From contig CM035432.1 in assembly GCA_020310875.1 (NCBI GenBank), forward strand, positions 95,420,967-95,484,966: 64,000 bases of DNA. The letters run 5' to 3'. This document shows positions 11,147 through 21,116 of this stretch, one piece after another. The stretch is from Ceratopteris richardii. Lineage: Eukaryota > Streptophyta > Polypodiopsida > Polypodiales > Pteridaceae. Under the pieces are notes generated by a model. That model was not told the origin of the DNA. It worked only from the letters and a program-made list of their open reading frames with translations, and did not search any database. The position numbers and the translations under genes were made by a program. Within the stretch, counting starts at the first letter, position 1, and each line of letters starts with the position of its first letter.

Positions 11147-12392
11147 CTATCGTGTGAGTGGGTCATAACATTTGTACCCCTTTTGCTCAAGAGAATATCC
11201 AATGAAGACAGATTTTTCTACTTTCGGATCAAGCTTCATCCTCAACTCATCTGGAACATATACATATGCAATACAGCCAAAAACTTTCAGATGTGATAAG
11301 TTTGGCTTTTTACCTGTAAACTTCTCTTCAGGTGTAACTTGATGTACAACAGCAGTCGGAGTTCTGTTCATGATGTATACAGCAGTATGCATAGCTTCTG
11401 CCCAATAACAATGAGGCATATTCTTCTCAACCATCAAGGAAGGCTCTTGCTATTTCTGCAATATGTCTATTTTTGCGTTTAGCAACACCATTCTGTTGTG
11501 GTGTGTACCTGCATGAAAACTGACGCCGAATTCCATGATTTTTTAGAAAACAGCTAAACTCATTTGACATGTATTCACCTCCTCCATCAGATCTTCATGT
11601 TTGAATGTACTTCCCTGTCTGCTTTTCCACCATAACTCTAAAATTCTGGAAGTGAGTAAACACCTCGCTCTTCTCTTTCATAAAATATACCCATACTTTG
11701 CGTGTATGGTCATCAATGAAAGTAACATAAAACCTGCAACCGCCCATAGATGTGGTCTTTGCTGGACCCCAAACATCTGTATGTACTACTTCTAGTACAT
11801 TCTCACTAACATGCTTGTCATGTGGAAATGATGCTCTTGATTGTTTACCAAATTGACATGCTACACATACCTTTTGCATTTCTGCAACTTTGAAATTTGG
11901 TAGTCCATGGACAATCTCCTTTGACTGCATCAGTTTCAGCCTTTGCAAGTTTGCATGTCCAATTCGTTTGTGCCATATCTCTATATCTGCAATAACTCCT
12001 GCACCTTTTGCAAACATGGCTGCATTCATTTCAGGAATCTTCATATTTAAGGTGAACATCCTACCCACTTTGTTTCCTTTGGCAACCAATCGTCCATCCT
12101 GCTTGTACTCTTCTACATATAATCCATCAGCATTGAACCTGACTTGTAATCCTTGGTCAACCATTTGTCCAACAGAAACCATATTCTTCGTTATATTTGG
12201 AACATGCAACACATCAGCAAGATGTTTTACCTTTCTGTCCTCCATAGACAATGCTATGTTTCCTGTATGCTCAATAGGATGCGATATGTCATCACCTGTT
12301 TCAACATATCCAGGAACTGGCATTTTTTGCAAACTACTAAACCATTCTGCATGACTGGTCATGTGATTTGAAGCACCTGAATCAACATACTA
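11147..12392 (-). pseudogene. Copia-2 protease and integrase core
   Basis: The protease active site YVDSGASNHMTSH begins near 12392, immediately after an in-frame TAG that replaces the usual tryptophan. GAG-pre-integrase follows (IWHKRIGHANLQRL, then CVACQFGKQSRASF), then the integrase core (HTDVWGPAKTTSMGG, FIDDHTRKVWVYF). A stop sits at about 11595, just before RSDGGGEY, and a frameshift near 11437 within the ARAF..MVEKNMPHCYW segment. The D-D-E residues and PQQNGV are still readable across frames. The lesions are mostly single nonsense changes. Confidence 0.9.
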
Positions 12393-13397
12393 GACATTAT
12401 CATTTGATTTTGAAACACCAGCAGACATCGTATTCATCATGTGATGTTGAACCATAAACAGCTTCTCAGAATCATCTGCACTTGTGGATGCATAGTTGTT
12501 TTGCTGCCTTCTGTTATTTTGATTTTTTAACCTGCAATCATGTTCAAAGTGTCCAGGTTTACCACAATTCAAGCATCCTTTACTATCATTACTTGAATCA
12601 TTTCTTTGGAAATTTCTGCGACCTCTTTGGCTCCCCCTGCCTCGAAACTGTCCTCTTCCTTCTGCATGATTCTGTTGTTGACCTTGGTCTTGGTTACTGT
12701 TTCCTATTCCACTTCCAAAACCTCTACCTCTGCCTCTTCCTCTACCAGAGTAGAATACCTGCTCAGAATTGGGCTTTCCTTGGGAGTTTGAATCCTCACC
12801 AAGATTCTTTTCTTCAATGATCAGCATAAAGACCAAATCAGCAAAATTCGGAATATTTTCCCTGGTCTGTATAGAAGTTTTGAACTGCTTATATGCAGCT
12901 CCTAAACCACGAAGGCACACTTCCACCTTATCATCATCATCTACATTCACGCCAATAGATGCAAGTGACTCATATATGCTTTTGATTTTTAGAGTGTAGT
13001 CACTTATCGACATGCTCTTTTTCTCCAATGTATGCAGCTCATTCTTGAGTTGCAATTTCCGTGCCTTTGTATTGGTCTCGTACAAAGTGACCAAACTGTT
13101 CCAAGACTCTTTTGGAGTCTTGGCATCCTGTATGTGTCCAATCATGCTATCCTGTATGCTTACAGATAGCCAATACATTACCTTTCGTGCTCCTTGATTC
13201 CATTCCTCATATGCTCTTAACTGTTCTGCAGTCTGATTCCTTTCTGGTAACTGCGGAGCATTTTCGTTCTCTCCTTCGATGTACTTCCAGTAGCCTTTTC
13301 CCATCAGGAAATTCGTCATTCTGAATCTCCAAGCATGGAAGTTGTTCTTGTCCAGCTTATCGCTCATAAGCTGACTCATTCCATCTACGTTTGCCAT
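12390..13397 (-). CDS. Copia-2 gag (intact open frame)
   Basis: This is a 335-codon gag starting MANVDGMSQLMSDKL. The capsid-like region has NNFHAWRFRMTNFLMGKGYW and SIQDSMIGHIQDAKT, blocks also seen in Copia-1, so the two families are related. A Gly/Arg-rich RNA-binding tail precedes a complete CCHC zinc knuckle, CLNCGKPGHFEHDC, about 60 codons before the end. No internal stop is present, in contrast to pol downstream, so a capsid-like protein could still be made. The 5' LTR and leader lie about 280 bp upstream. Confidence 0.93.
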   Translation of the reverse strand: MANVDGMSQLMSDKLDKNNFHAWRFRMTNFLMGKGYWKYIEGENENAPQLPERNQTAEQLRAYEEWNQGARKVMYWLSVSIQDSMIGHIQDAKTPKESWNSLVTLYETNTKARKLQLKNELHTLEKKSMSISDYTLKIKSIYESLASIGVNVDDDDKVEVCLRGLGAAYKQFKTSIQTRENIPNFADLVFMLIIEEKNLGEDSNSQGKPNSEQVFYSGRGRGRGRGFGSGIGNSNQDQGQQQNHAEGRGQFRGRGSQRGRRNFQRNDSSNDSKGCLNCGKPGHFEHDCRLKNQNNRRQQNNYASTSADDSEKLFMVQHHMMNTMSAGVSKSNDNV

Positions 13398-13665
13398 TTC
13401 TGCAACAATTCACAACACCGCAACACACTGCTTGAAATTTTGAATCTAGAATATATGAGTGTTGCCAAACACAACGCAAGTTACAGTTTCTGAAATTGAC
13501 CTGGTTTTTCTGTGGGCCCCACCTTGCGGGCTCGAAACGGAGGTCTTCTACCTTCACGGCGATTTTTGTAGCAAACGGAGGCCGTTTTTGAAATCACGTT
13601 TTCTCCACACCTTGCCGCGTAGTCTTCACCGTCGTCTTCTCCATGAGCTCTCTACAGTCACGCTG

Positions 13666-13677
13666 GCTCTGATACCA
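13666..13677 (-). other. Copia-2 primer-binding site (tRNA-iMet type)
   Basis: TGGTATCAGAGC on the minus strand, directly adjacent to the 5' LTR. It is identical to the Copia-1 site. Confidence 0.95.
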
Positions 13678-14056
13678 TGTCACAAGGAAGGAGATAAGGA
13701 AGAGAGCTCACACACACACTCTCACTCTCAAGGAGAAGCACACACACAGATTGAGGCAAGGAAGAATGATCTTCTTCTTCTTCTTCTATTACATAAAAGG
13801 AATGTACAAGAATGAGCTAAAAACAAGAATACAACCAGTGCAATATATAAAGACCAGTACATAAGGAAAAACCTAATGTCCGCGAATGAGTGAGCTGGCA
13901 AGAAACAAATGTGTCATCACTCTCGGTAGATAAATCTAATAAAGCTCAATGAAGTATCCCTGACATATACCGGTGTGACCACTATACATGTCAGAGAAAC
14001 GAAAAACTGGTATGTGTCATCCTGGATCATCACATGTTGAGCTTGATATCTCAACA
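13678..14056 (-). repeat. Copia-2 5' LTR
   Basis: This 379-bp repeat has TG...CA ends and matches 8736-9111. A TTTATATATT stretch on the minus strand is a candidate TATA box. It is followed by the target-site duplication ctttg. Confidence 0.95.
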
Positions 14057-14061
14057 CTTTG

Positions 14062-14260
14062 TACATGAAAGTAAAGGCTAAATAGCATCTTCCACAAAAA
14101 CAACATCACGTATAACAAAAATGCCTTTAATCTATGGATGATATAGAGGATAGCCTTTGCTTTCTGAACCATACCCAACAAAAATACATTTTACTACTTT
14201 ATCATCTGATTTCCTATGATGTCGTTCAGGCACTAATGCATATGCCAGACTCTCATGGAC
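14062..14260 (-). pseudogene. Copia-B fragment continued (block 1)
   Basis: The sequence continues the Copia-B element interrupted at 8735. It corresponds to 42250-42450 in block 2, and a related stretch in Copia-B1 (about 32190-32370) encodes the integrase C-terminal region. It then passes without a recognisable boundary into AT-rich sequence, also shared with block 2, up to the Gypsy-S leader. Confidence 0.75.
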
Positions 14261-14439
14261 AAAGGAAACCATCCTAAATCTTATATTCCATGTGAATCCT
14301 ATATCTCATGCTTGGTTCAAAATTAGGAGAAACTAATGCTTCCATTGCCTTTGGCATGTGCCTAAACCATAAGATCGACCATCTTCTTGCTCGATTCTGA
14401 CAACTAGAGACCATGCTTCAAATTTATGATATCATCAAT

Positions 14440-14960
14440 TCGTAACCGCCCTTGAACCGCCCTTGAACCGCCCTTGGAAAACCTATACAAGGAGGGGTTG
14501 ACCACATTCATTCTCAGTCTTGCCAATACCAATCTTGAGAGCTCAAGGAGTCATGACCGCTAAGTAAGTACTCTCCAAGTTCCAGTTCCAGTTCTTGTCT
14601 TGTTCCTTGTTGCAGTCTTGTCTAGTCTAGCTCTTGGACATCCTGTCTTGTCCTCTTGTAATCTCGTAGTACGAGATCTTGTTGAGTTCTTTCTTGTATC
14701 TAGTTCATCTCCCAGAAAGGAGTTCTTCTAATCGTGATATCTTATCTCATACTTAGGATCTCGGGTTGTGGGATCTCCTATATCATCTCTAGTCCACTCT
14801 TCCATACGTATTGGTCCCGGCTTGTGGGACATCTTGTATTGAATACATCTTCTTGTATTATTTTCCCTACGTGGGTGTTTTTTTAATCATAACTGTATTT
14901 CCGAGATCTTGTCTCGTGAAGTCAGAGAGCACAATCTAGTGTTCCCCTGACATTTTGGCA
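14440..14960 (+). repeat. Gypsy-S LTR/leader-like sequence
   Basis: This non-coding stretch is shared with about 42630-43130 and lies directly upstream of the Gypsy-S gag. It begins with an 11-bp unit (aaccgcccttg) present three times here and twice in block 2. It contains TC-rich and cttgt-rich tracts like a promoter/leader and ends near ctgacattttggcaagac. I could not fix the LTR ends or the primer-binding site, so calling it an LTR is inference from position. Confidence 0.5.
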
Positions 14961-14989
14961 AGACTAGCTTCTATCCAAGACCTCGGATC

Positions 14990-15935
14990 ATGGAGAATGC
15001 TTATGAACAGGTTGTAGCATCACTTTAGAGTCTCCAACAACAAGTCAAAGAGCTAACTCATCGACAGACATAAGTCGAGATGGGACATCTAGTGCATGTA
15101 GGTGCACTCCTCCAAGAACTACAAGAAGTTATCATGGTCTTCAATCAAATAAATGGAGCATTCAAGTGACTCAATGGCCTAATACATCATCTATGAAGGA
15201 ACCCAAGATTTGCATGCCAGAAAAGTTCGATGGGGATTGCACAAAGTTTCGTGAATTTCTCGAGAAAGTGAAATTGTACATTGGTATGCAAACTGATAGA
15301 TACCCTGAAGAGGCATCCAAGGTCCAGTTTATTGGAACCTTGCTCTCTGGCCAAGCATTATCATCGTTTGCCCCAATCTTGGAGAAGAACATGTCAGTAC
15401 TCCAAGCCTATGAGGGGTTTCTTTGAGAACTCACCACCACATTTGGGGATGCAGACACAAGTAGAGTAGCAAAAATAAAACTTCAGAAGTTATATCAAGG
15501 TAACCGCCCTCCCTCTACCTATGCATCTGAATTTAGGCAGTTGATATGTTATCTCACTTGGCATGAAGATTATTTCATACACCAATTTAGATGGGGTTTA
15601 AGAGATGATGTGAAGGACCTTTTGCTCAGGATGCAAGAGGTTTAAACATTGAATGAATATATCATGCAAGCTATTCAATGTGATAATTGACTTTTTGAAA
15701 GGAAACAAGAAAAACAAGTAGAAGGAAGACCTCACCAATGGAAACCCTTCTAGCCCACTCCTAAAGATGACTCTATGCCTGAACCTATGCAAATAGATGT
15801 AACTAGGTTTCAACCTCTAACACCAGAAGAGAAACAGAGAAGGAGAGTTAATATTTATGTCTCTATTGTGGAAACCTTGGACATATTGCAATTAATTGTC
15901 CAAACAAGAGAATAAACTTGAGATTCTGACTCACC
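14990..15935 (+). pseudogene. Gypsy-S gag (broken)
   Basis: I start at the ATG at 14990 (MENAYEQVVASL), followed by a stop and then a heptad-like Q/L/E-rich stretch (LQQQVKELTHRQ). The diagnostic core is PEKFDGDCTKFREFL, then KVQFIGTLLSGQAL, then, after a TGA, YASEFRQLICYLTWHED and FRWGLRDDVKDLL. PEPMQID and LTPEEKQRRR lead into a CCHC knuckle, CLYCGNLGHIAINC, encoded one frame over at about 15855-15900. This is the gag type with PxxFxG..FL and R.GL...VKD that is common in fungal and Sushi-like Ty3/gypsy elements. There are at least four stops or frameshifts. Block 2 has the same gene at 43155-43744. Confidence 0.8.
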
Positions 15936-16129
15936 CTTGTAGAGAAGGGAAACAAGGAAGTCCAGGTATAAAAGAGACCATGCAGCCGAACCATGATATA
16001 AGAAAAGGTATCATAATTCTAGCTACACCCATAGAAACATGTCATGCACCTATCAAGTTAATCATGCCCAAGAAGACCCTTTCCCTTACACCAAAGAAAA
16101 AACCAATAGTACCTGAAGTAGTAGATGGA

Positions 16130-16341
16130 CGTCTAACATCTAGAAATATAACCATGGAAACCACACCGTTAAGAGTACACGTTGGTGACCATGAATCCCA
16201 TATATGTTTCAGTGTAATATCAAGCCCTCTACATCTAGTTATCATTGGAATGCCTTAGTTAAAGAAGCATAATCCAGAAATTAATTGGGAAAAGAATAAA
16301 ATCACGTGTTGAGATATCCAGAAGAACCCAACATATGTTTG
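16130..16341 (+). pseudogene. Gypsy-S protease C-terminal part, cut by Gypsy-I
   Basis: An open segment encodes LRVHVGDHESHICFSV, then HLVIIGMP, a stop where tryptophan is expected, and LKKHNPEINWEKNKITC. The pattern of xxIxGxPWLxxHNPxIxWxxxxI is the hallmark C-terminal end of the retropepsin in Sushi-like/fungal-type Ty3/gypsy elements. RT, RNase H and integrase of Gypsy-S are absent, because the LTR of Gypsy-I begins at 16342. Confidence 0.72.
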
Positions 16342-17540
16342 TGTCGTCGAGATTTTCTCTCTTGTCTCACTCATGAAGGCCTACAGGAAACACATTCGAT
16401 GAAGGTAGCTAGAATTCCCTGAGAAGTCCAAGATGCATCAAGGATGTCAAAGAGAGTTCACATGCAAACTTTGGAAGAAATCGAGCAAATCTAGGGTAGC
16501 AGTCAAAGTTGGTCAAACTTTGGAAATTAGGGCAAACATTTCAATATCTCCAAATCACATGAAAATTCATATACTTGTAAAGCCTATCAGAAGCAGTGTA
16601 TAGCCTAAATTTCACATGTAAATGGATTTTCTAGCACATTGCCATGTGCATTTTATAAAAAATGTAATTTTTCCACGTAGATCCTACAAAATCTTGTATA
16701 GGAATTTTTTAGCCATATGGTTTGGCATGTATAAAGACCATATGTGGCTACATATTTGTACAAAGTTTCAAGGCTATCAGAGTTTCCTAGACACCTTAAT
16801 GCCACCTTGCAAGCTTCCAAATGCACTCCAACTTGTATAAGGCAGATTTAGATAAAAGTTTTTTCTGCATATTCCTGAAGGAGATCTTTGGAAACATAGT
16901 CCTACAAAGTTTCATCTTCATCAAAGCCTTTTTGGAGGGTCAAAGAGCACAAAGTCCAGTTTTCAAGATCACCACAGTTTTCTAGTTTAAGCAAATTGAA
17001 GGGTTGAAGAGCTGCCACATGGCGAAAGCTGATTGAGCCATGTTGTACGATCAAGATGAGCTCATATTCAAGGGTGGATGAAATTATGCTTAAAGCAAGG
17101 AGAATCCACACGTTTTTTCATCAAAGAAGACGTTTTTGACAGTTAAAGATCAGTAATGCAACTTTTCTCTAAAAAATAGTGGCATATCTTATCCGAATTG
17201 ATGTCAGTAGTGATCCAACGGTCCACATCATCGCTAGATCCAATGGTGGAGAATGAAGGCGCCTAAATTTCACTCCTTTACACTATATTCGATAGAAAGA
17301 ACAATTCCAAGCCATTGATTTGATTAATCAAACGGTTGTAATTGATTTCTCTAGATCCAAGGGACGAAATGCATTCAAAAAACTATATAAACCCCCCTCC
17401 AAAATCCTAGAGCATCATTGTTGGGCATCCATAGGGCTCTTGCTAGCTTAAGGTTTCCTTGAGATGATCACCCTCGGTTGAGCGAGTGAGGATCCAAGGT
17501 GGGCTAGTATGAGTATACCTAGTTTCAAATTTAAGTTAGA
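16342..17540 (+). repeat. Gypsy-I left LTR (3' limit uncertain)
   Basis: It starts TGTCGTCGAGATTTTC and matches 25354-25840, 43745-44960 and 55767-56365. Similarity to the block 2 left LTR continues to about 17540. I could not identify a CA end or a primer-binding site, so the true end may lie further right (up to about 18000). Confidence 0.85.
17384..17390 (+). promoter_or_regulatory. Gypsy-I LTR TATA box
   Basis: TATATAA followed by a C-rich stretch, about 1.04 kb into the LTR and conserved at 44796-44802 in copy 2. Transcription would start about 30 bp downstream. Confidence 0.65.
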
Positions 17541-18042
17541 ACTCCAATCTAGGATAGGCTCTTGAAACCAGCATCTCTCTCTTGACTCAACCTTGGTGGA
17601 GCGTGTGAGTGAGTTAGAGCTGGTCTTAATGAGTCTTAGACTTTTTTAGTTAGACGTTACGAACCTAGACATACATAGGGTCAATGAAGTGGAACCCATC
17701 TTCTTACGTGTGACATTCGGTTGAACTATCATGGTTTGAGGGTCGGAACTGCCTTTGATCACTAGACTATTTAGCTTGACGTATCACGACAATCTTATAC
17801 ATGTATCTTAATTCAAATCCTTTTAATTCATGTCACTTGTCACTTGTCTCTTGTCTCTTGTCTCTCAGTCTCTTAAGTATTTTTACATGTCTTCTATTTT
17901 CTTCTATGTGTGAGAAGGCTCTAGAGTATTGCATTGAACGAGTGAGGATGTTTCATTGAGCTTGTGATTAAACTCTATCATCATAATTCACTTGCATGCA
18001 TATAATCCATACATACCCATACATATTGATTAGTTTCTGAAA

Positions 18043-18729
18043 GTGTATAAGAAGCTCCAATATTGGACCATGCAAAATCAAAATGGTTTTGTGTGTGGCC
18101 CTCGTAGGTGTCCTTGGTGTGATTCGTTAGAGCACTTTTTGAGAGATTGTGAACTATTGAAGGCTGCTAAGGAGCAACGACTAGTAATAGACATAGACAA
18201 GAAAATCTGTGACTATCGATCTAGGCTACCTTTGCAAGGAAATTATCATAAGGGAGGAATGAAAAAACACTATGAAAATATAACCATAACGGATGTAGGA
18301 ACTAGAGGAGTGAAACTAGAAGCTCTTGATGAACAACAAGTAGAATCCAGTAAACCCACAAAGGAAGTTGACTTTTCCATAGAGGCTTTAGTAAGAGCAC
18401 GAGATGAGATTAGGAGAATAACGGCTTGGGAGTCACCGATAGAAGATCAATCTCTTATTTCTCACATATCCAATGTAGAAGAAAAACGAAAAAGAGATGA
18501 AGCTGAGCCTAGTGAAAGAAGCGTGACTCGAAAACAAACCTCAAAGGGAATAGAAACAATCATAGAGCAAGGGGAAACATCACAATCCAAAGATACAAAA
18601 CAAGAATCACAACCCTATGAACAAAAACAAGAGGAGAAACAAAAAGGGAAGAAGACAAAGCAAAGAAAAACAGAACCAAATCCTTTAGATAAACAAGAAC
18701 ACTCAAAACAAACTGAAGACCAAACATGA
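18043..18729 (+). pseudogene. Gypsy-I gag C-terminus with zinc knuckle
   Basis: A zinc knuckle, CPWCDSLEHFLRDC (C-x2-C-x4-H-x4-C), lies near residue 23. It is followed by a lysine- and glutamate-rich region ending in a Gln/Lys repeat tail. The first codons come from a deletion junction: the leader text aagctccaatattggacc is joined directly to the gag sequence caaaatcaaaatgg found at about 46800 in copy 2. The capsid part of gag is therefore gone. It ends at a stop at 18727-18729, after which homologous text continues out of frame toward the protease. Confidence 0.8.
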
Positions 18730-18951
18730 GAACATGAACAAAAACAAGATCCTGAGCAAAAACAAAAGAAACCAAAGAGAAAACCTAAACCCATCTTGAT
18801 TTCAGAAATTGTGAGAAAAATAGCTCCTATGGAGATTTTAGATGACATTTTGCTTAAGAGTCAAGTGACTATGTCTTTAGAACAATTTTTCTCTATTGCA
18901 AAGCCTGTTGTTTAAGATAACTTTATCGGCCTTATTAAAAGGAAGAGGTTT

Positions 18952-19675
18952 TTGCTTTATCTAGATACTGAGATGCAAGATTCTCTAGATCAAGATCAAG
19001 CTATGAATGAAGCTTTAAACTTTGATGAATCTGATGAAGAGGACTTTGATGATGATGAAGTAAATGTTAATAAAAATTTCTTAGGACCTATTCAACCTGA
19101 CCACGAAAATCATGACAACAATCCTAAGAGTCACTTTAAAAGAAAATTTTTGTCTAGAGGTACATCAGAGATGCATGCTAAAATAGGAAATGATAAGAAC
19201 ACTATCACTGTAAATGCATTAGTAGATTCCGGCTCTGAAATCAATGTGATTTCAAGAGAAGTCTATGATAAGTTTCGATGGCCCATAGATAAAGATTGTG
19301 GATGGTGTATGAGAACTGCAGATAATGGTGTAGGTACCATGTATGGAGCTTGTGCTAGTACCCATAGGAGGAATCACAGAAGAGTTTCACTTTTTTATTC
19401 AAGATAATTGCTCCTACGAAGTTCTCTTAGGTCAACCCTTTATTTGTGAGAGTCGTATGGAAACTAAAGCCATTGATGATGGGTCTACCTATACTAGATT
19501 AAAGTCTAAGGATGGAATGCAATCACTTCAAGTCATGACGGTAGGAGTGAATCATCCTAGGAATCGATTGTCAATTAGAAAGAAACATATTGTTAATCAG
19601 GGTCATGAGCATGCTTGTAGTGATTGTGCACATCGATTCATGTTTGGAGCTACATATGATCAAAATTTTGGATAG
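18952..19675 (+). pseudogene. Gypsy-I aspartic protease
   Basis: The retropepsin active site is NALVDSGSEINVIS, preceded by a D/E-rich linker. A frameshift around 19345-19405 separates it from the C-terminal half, which contains VPIGGITEEFHFFIQDN and the conserved YEVLLGQPF (the I/V-L-G-x-P/D block closing retropepsins). The corresponding region is missing from copy 2, deleted between sites sharing the short repeat gctt. Confidence 0.85.
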
Positions 19676-19752
19676 AATCCATTGTTGAGCAGGAACAGTG
19701 GATATTGGTTTGACATCTTGCATCCAACCAACATGTACAATAGTTTGTCACT

Positions 19753-20047
19753 TTGTTTCCATATTCTAGATTAAATTCTCTTCATAAGAGTCAATTGTCC
19801 AAGTCTTTTATCCAAAAAACCCAAAACAATTATAAAAACAACAAAATCATGGAACATGATGAGAACATTGAGCATGTGATTGAAACATCTCATTGTTTCT
19901 CTACTCTTGAGGAGTTAGAGTTATGTTTTCAACAAAAATCTAATTCCCATATTATTCTTCTTTCTTCCCTCGATGAGTATGCTTTTATCCAGGAATATGC
20001 TCTCAATGTTGAAAAGTGCTCAAAATTTAACCAAACACATGACGCCT
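19753..20047 (+). pseudogene. Gypsy-I protease-RT linker
   Basis: This open segment between protease and RT is nearly identical to the start of the long open frame at 47235-48041 in copy 2 (for example HDENIEHVIETSHCFSTLE). It has no recognisable domain. It is interrupted at HDAL by the solo LTR inserted at 20048 and continues at 21117. Confidence 0.7.
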
Positions 20048-21111
20048 TGTTGGGGGATTCTTAGACAAGAAGGGATTTGAGTGTTTGTAGGAGAAAAGGG
20101 AAAGACGAGAAGAGAAAATACACACTGGAAGCCTCTGTCGATTGATTACAGTAAGACAAATACAAGGTTGAAGCACAATACAACCAATGCTTTTGTGCAA
20201 GATCCCACAGAGTGCTCAATTACAAAATACCAAATACCCAAGGGGCTTGTTGCTGCCGGCCTCCTCTGCACCAAACCTCCACCTTCTACAAGCCTGCTCT
20301 TGTGCACACCTTGCACCAAGCTTCCACTAAGGGTTAGGGATGGATACCTTCTTTCGGCGTGCGCACACTTCAGTAAGACCTTGGGATCCTTGGGGGACAA
20401 GCTTAGCACTCCTTTGCACACTTCCTTGGTCACTCTTCATGCACACCTTGCGATTCACTTCTCTGCGTTGCAGACTGTGTGTCTCTTGCACTTCTCTCTC
20501 TTGCTTCAATTAGACTATGCTCACTCTTGCTTACACTTGAATGGTCCAAGAATGGTCCTTGCCATGATTTGAGTGTGTCGATTCACGTACGCTCCTAACT
20601 ACAAGAGTATCTTGGTGCTCACTTTGATGTCCCAAGATTGTCTTCACAAGTGGCAGCCAACGACTACCTGTTTTGTCCTCTAGTGACTTTAGACTAAAAC
20701 CAAAATTTTAATTGGGGGTCCATACTTTCACTTCTATGTACACTACCGCTTCACATACCTTCACATTTTCCTTTTAACTGTTCACTTTTGCACACATAAG
20801 GGAGGGTTCACCTGAACCTTCCAAAACACTTTAAAAAAACTTTGAATCTTAGGGAAATTAGAGAAATACCTCTGCAACCTGCAACCCACTTCCTCCAATT
20901 TACCCTTTGTGGGCAATTAATTTTGCACTACCTGTGCACTTTGACACCTGCACTTTAGCACTTTGACTTTGCACCAGTTGACTTTGACTTTGACCTTGCT
21001 GATTTTGACCTATTTGACTTTGACTAGTTCACTTTGACTATAGTTGACTTTGACTATAGTTGACTTTGACTGCCATTGACTTTGGCCACTATGACTTTTA
21101 TGGGCTCAACA
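20048..21111. repeat. Solo LTR of an unidentified family
   Basis: The 1,064-bp insert begins TGTTGGGGGATTC and ends GGGCTCAACA, with the terminal inverted TGTTG/CAACA expected of an LTR. It is bounded by the 5-bp duplication cgcct (20043-20047 and 21112-21116). Block 2 has the empty site at about 47550. It has no coding content. Near its right end (about 20940-21090) it carries repeated ttgactttgact units. A single LTR with an intact TSD is what LTR-LTR recombination leaves. The orientation is not determined. Confidence 0.88.
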
Positions 21112-21116
21112 CGCCT

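Larger units (their letters stand above)
8736..14056 (-). mobile_element. Copia-2: full-length Ty1/copia element nested in Copia-B
   Basis: This 5,321-bp element has LTRs at both ends, an iMet-type primer-binding site, a polypurine tract and the order gag-PR-IN-RT-RH on the minus strand. The 5-bp target-site duplication ctttg is intact on both sides (8731-8735 and 14057-14061). Removing the element restores a continuous Copia-B sequence, which the empty site near 42245 confirms. The LTRs differ by only six substitutions and one 3-bp indel over about 376 bp by my count, so it is the youngest dated insertion here. Its pol is nevertheless broken by several stops and frameshifts. Confidence 0.97.

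Noticed and set aside
11890-12354. Plus-strand frames opposite Copia-2 and Copia-1 pol
   Set aside because: They are antisense shadows of clearly identified minus-strand retroelement domains.
17820-17890. cttgtctcttgtctctt repeats as a distinct satellite
   Set aside because: Short slippage run within the Gypsy-I LTR/leader; similar phrases appear in the Gypsy-S leader (14600-14700) and nothing longer repeats.
20081-20572. A 163-codon frame inside the solo LTR
   Set aside because: It lies wholly within an LTR, overlaps open frames on the other strand and has no motif.
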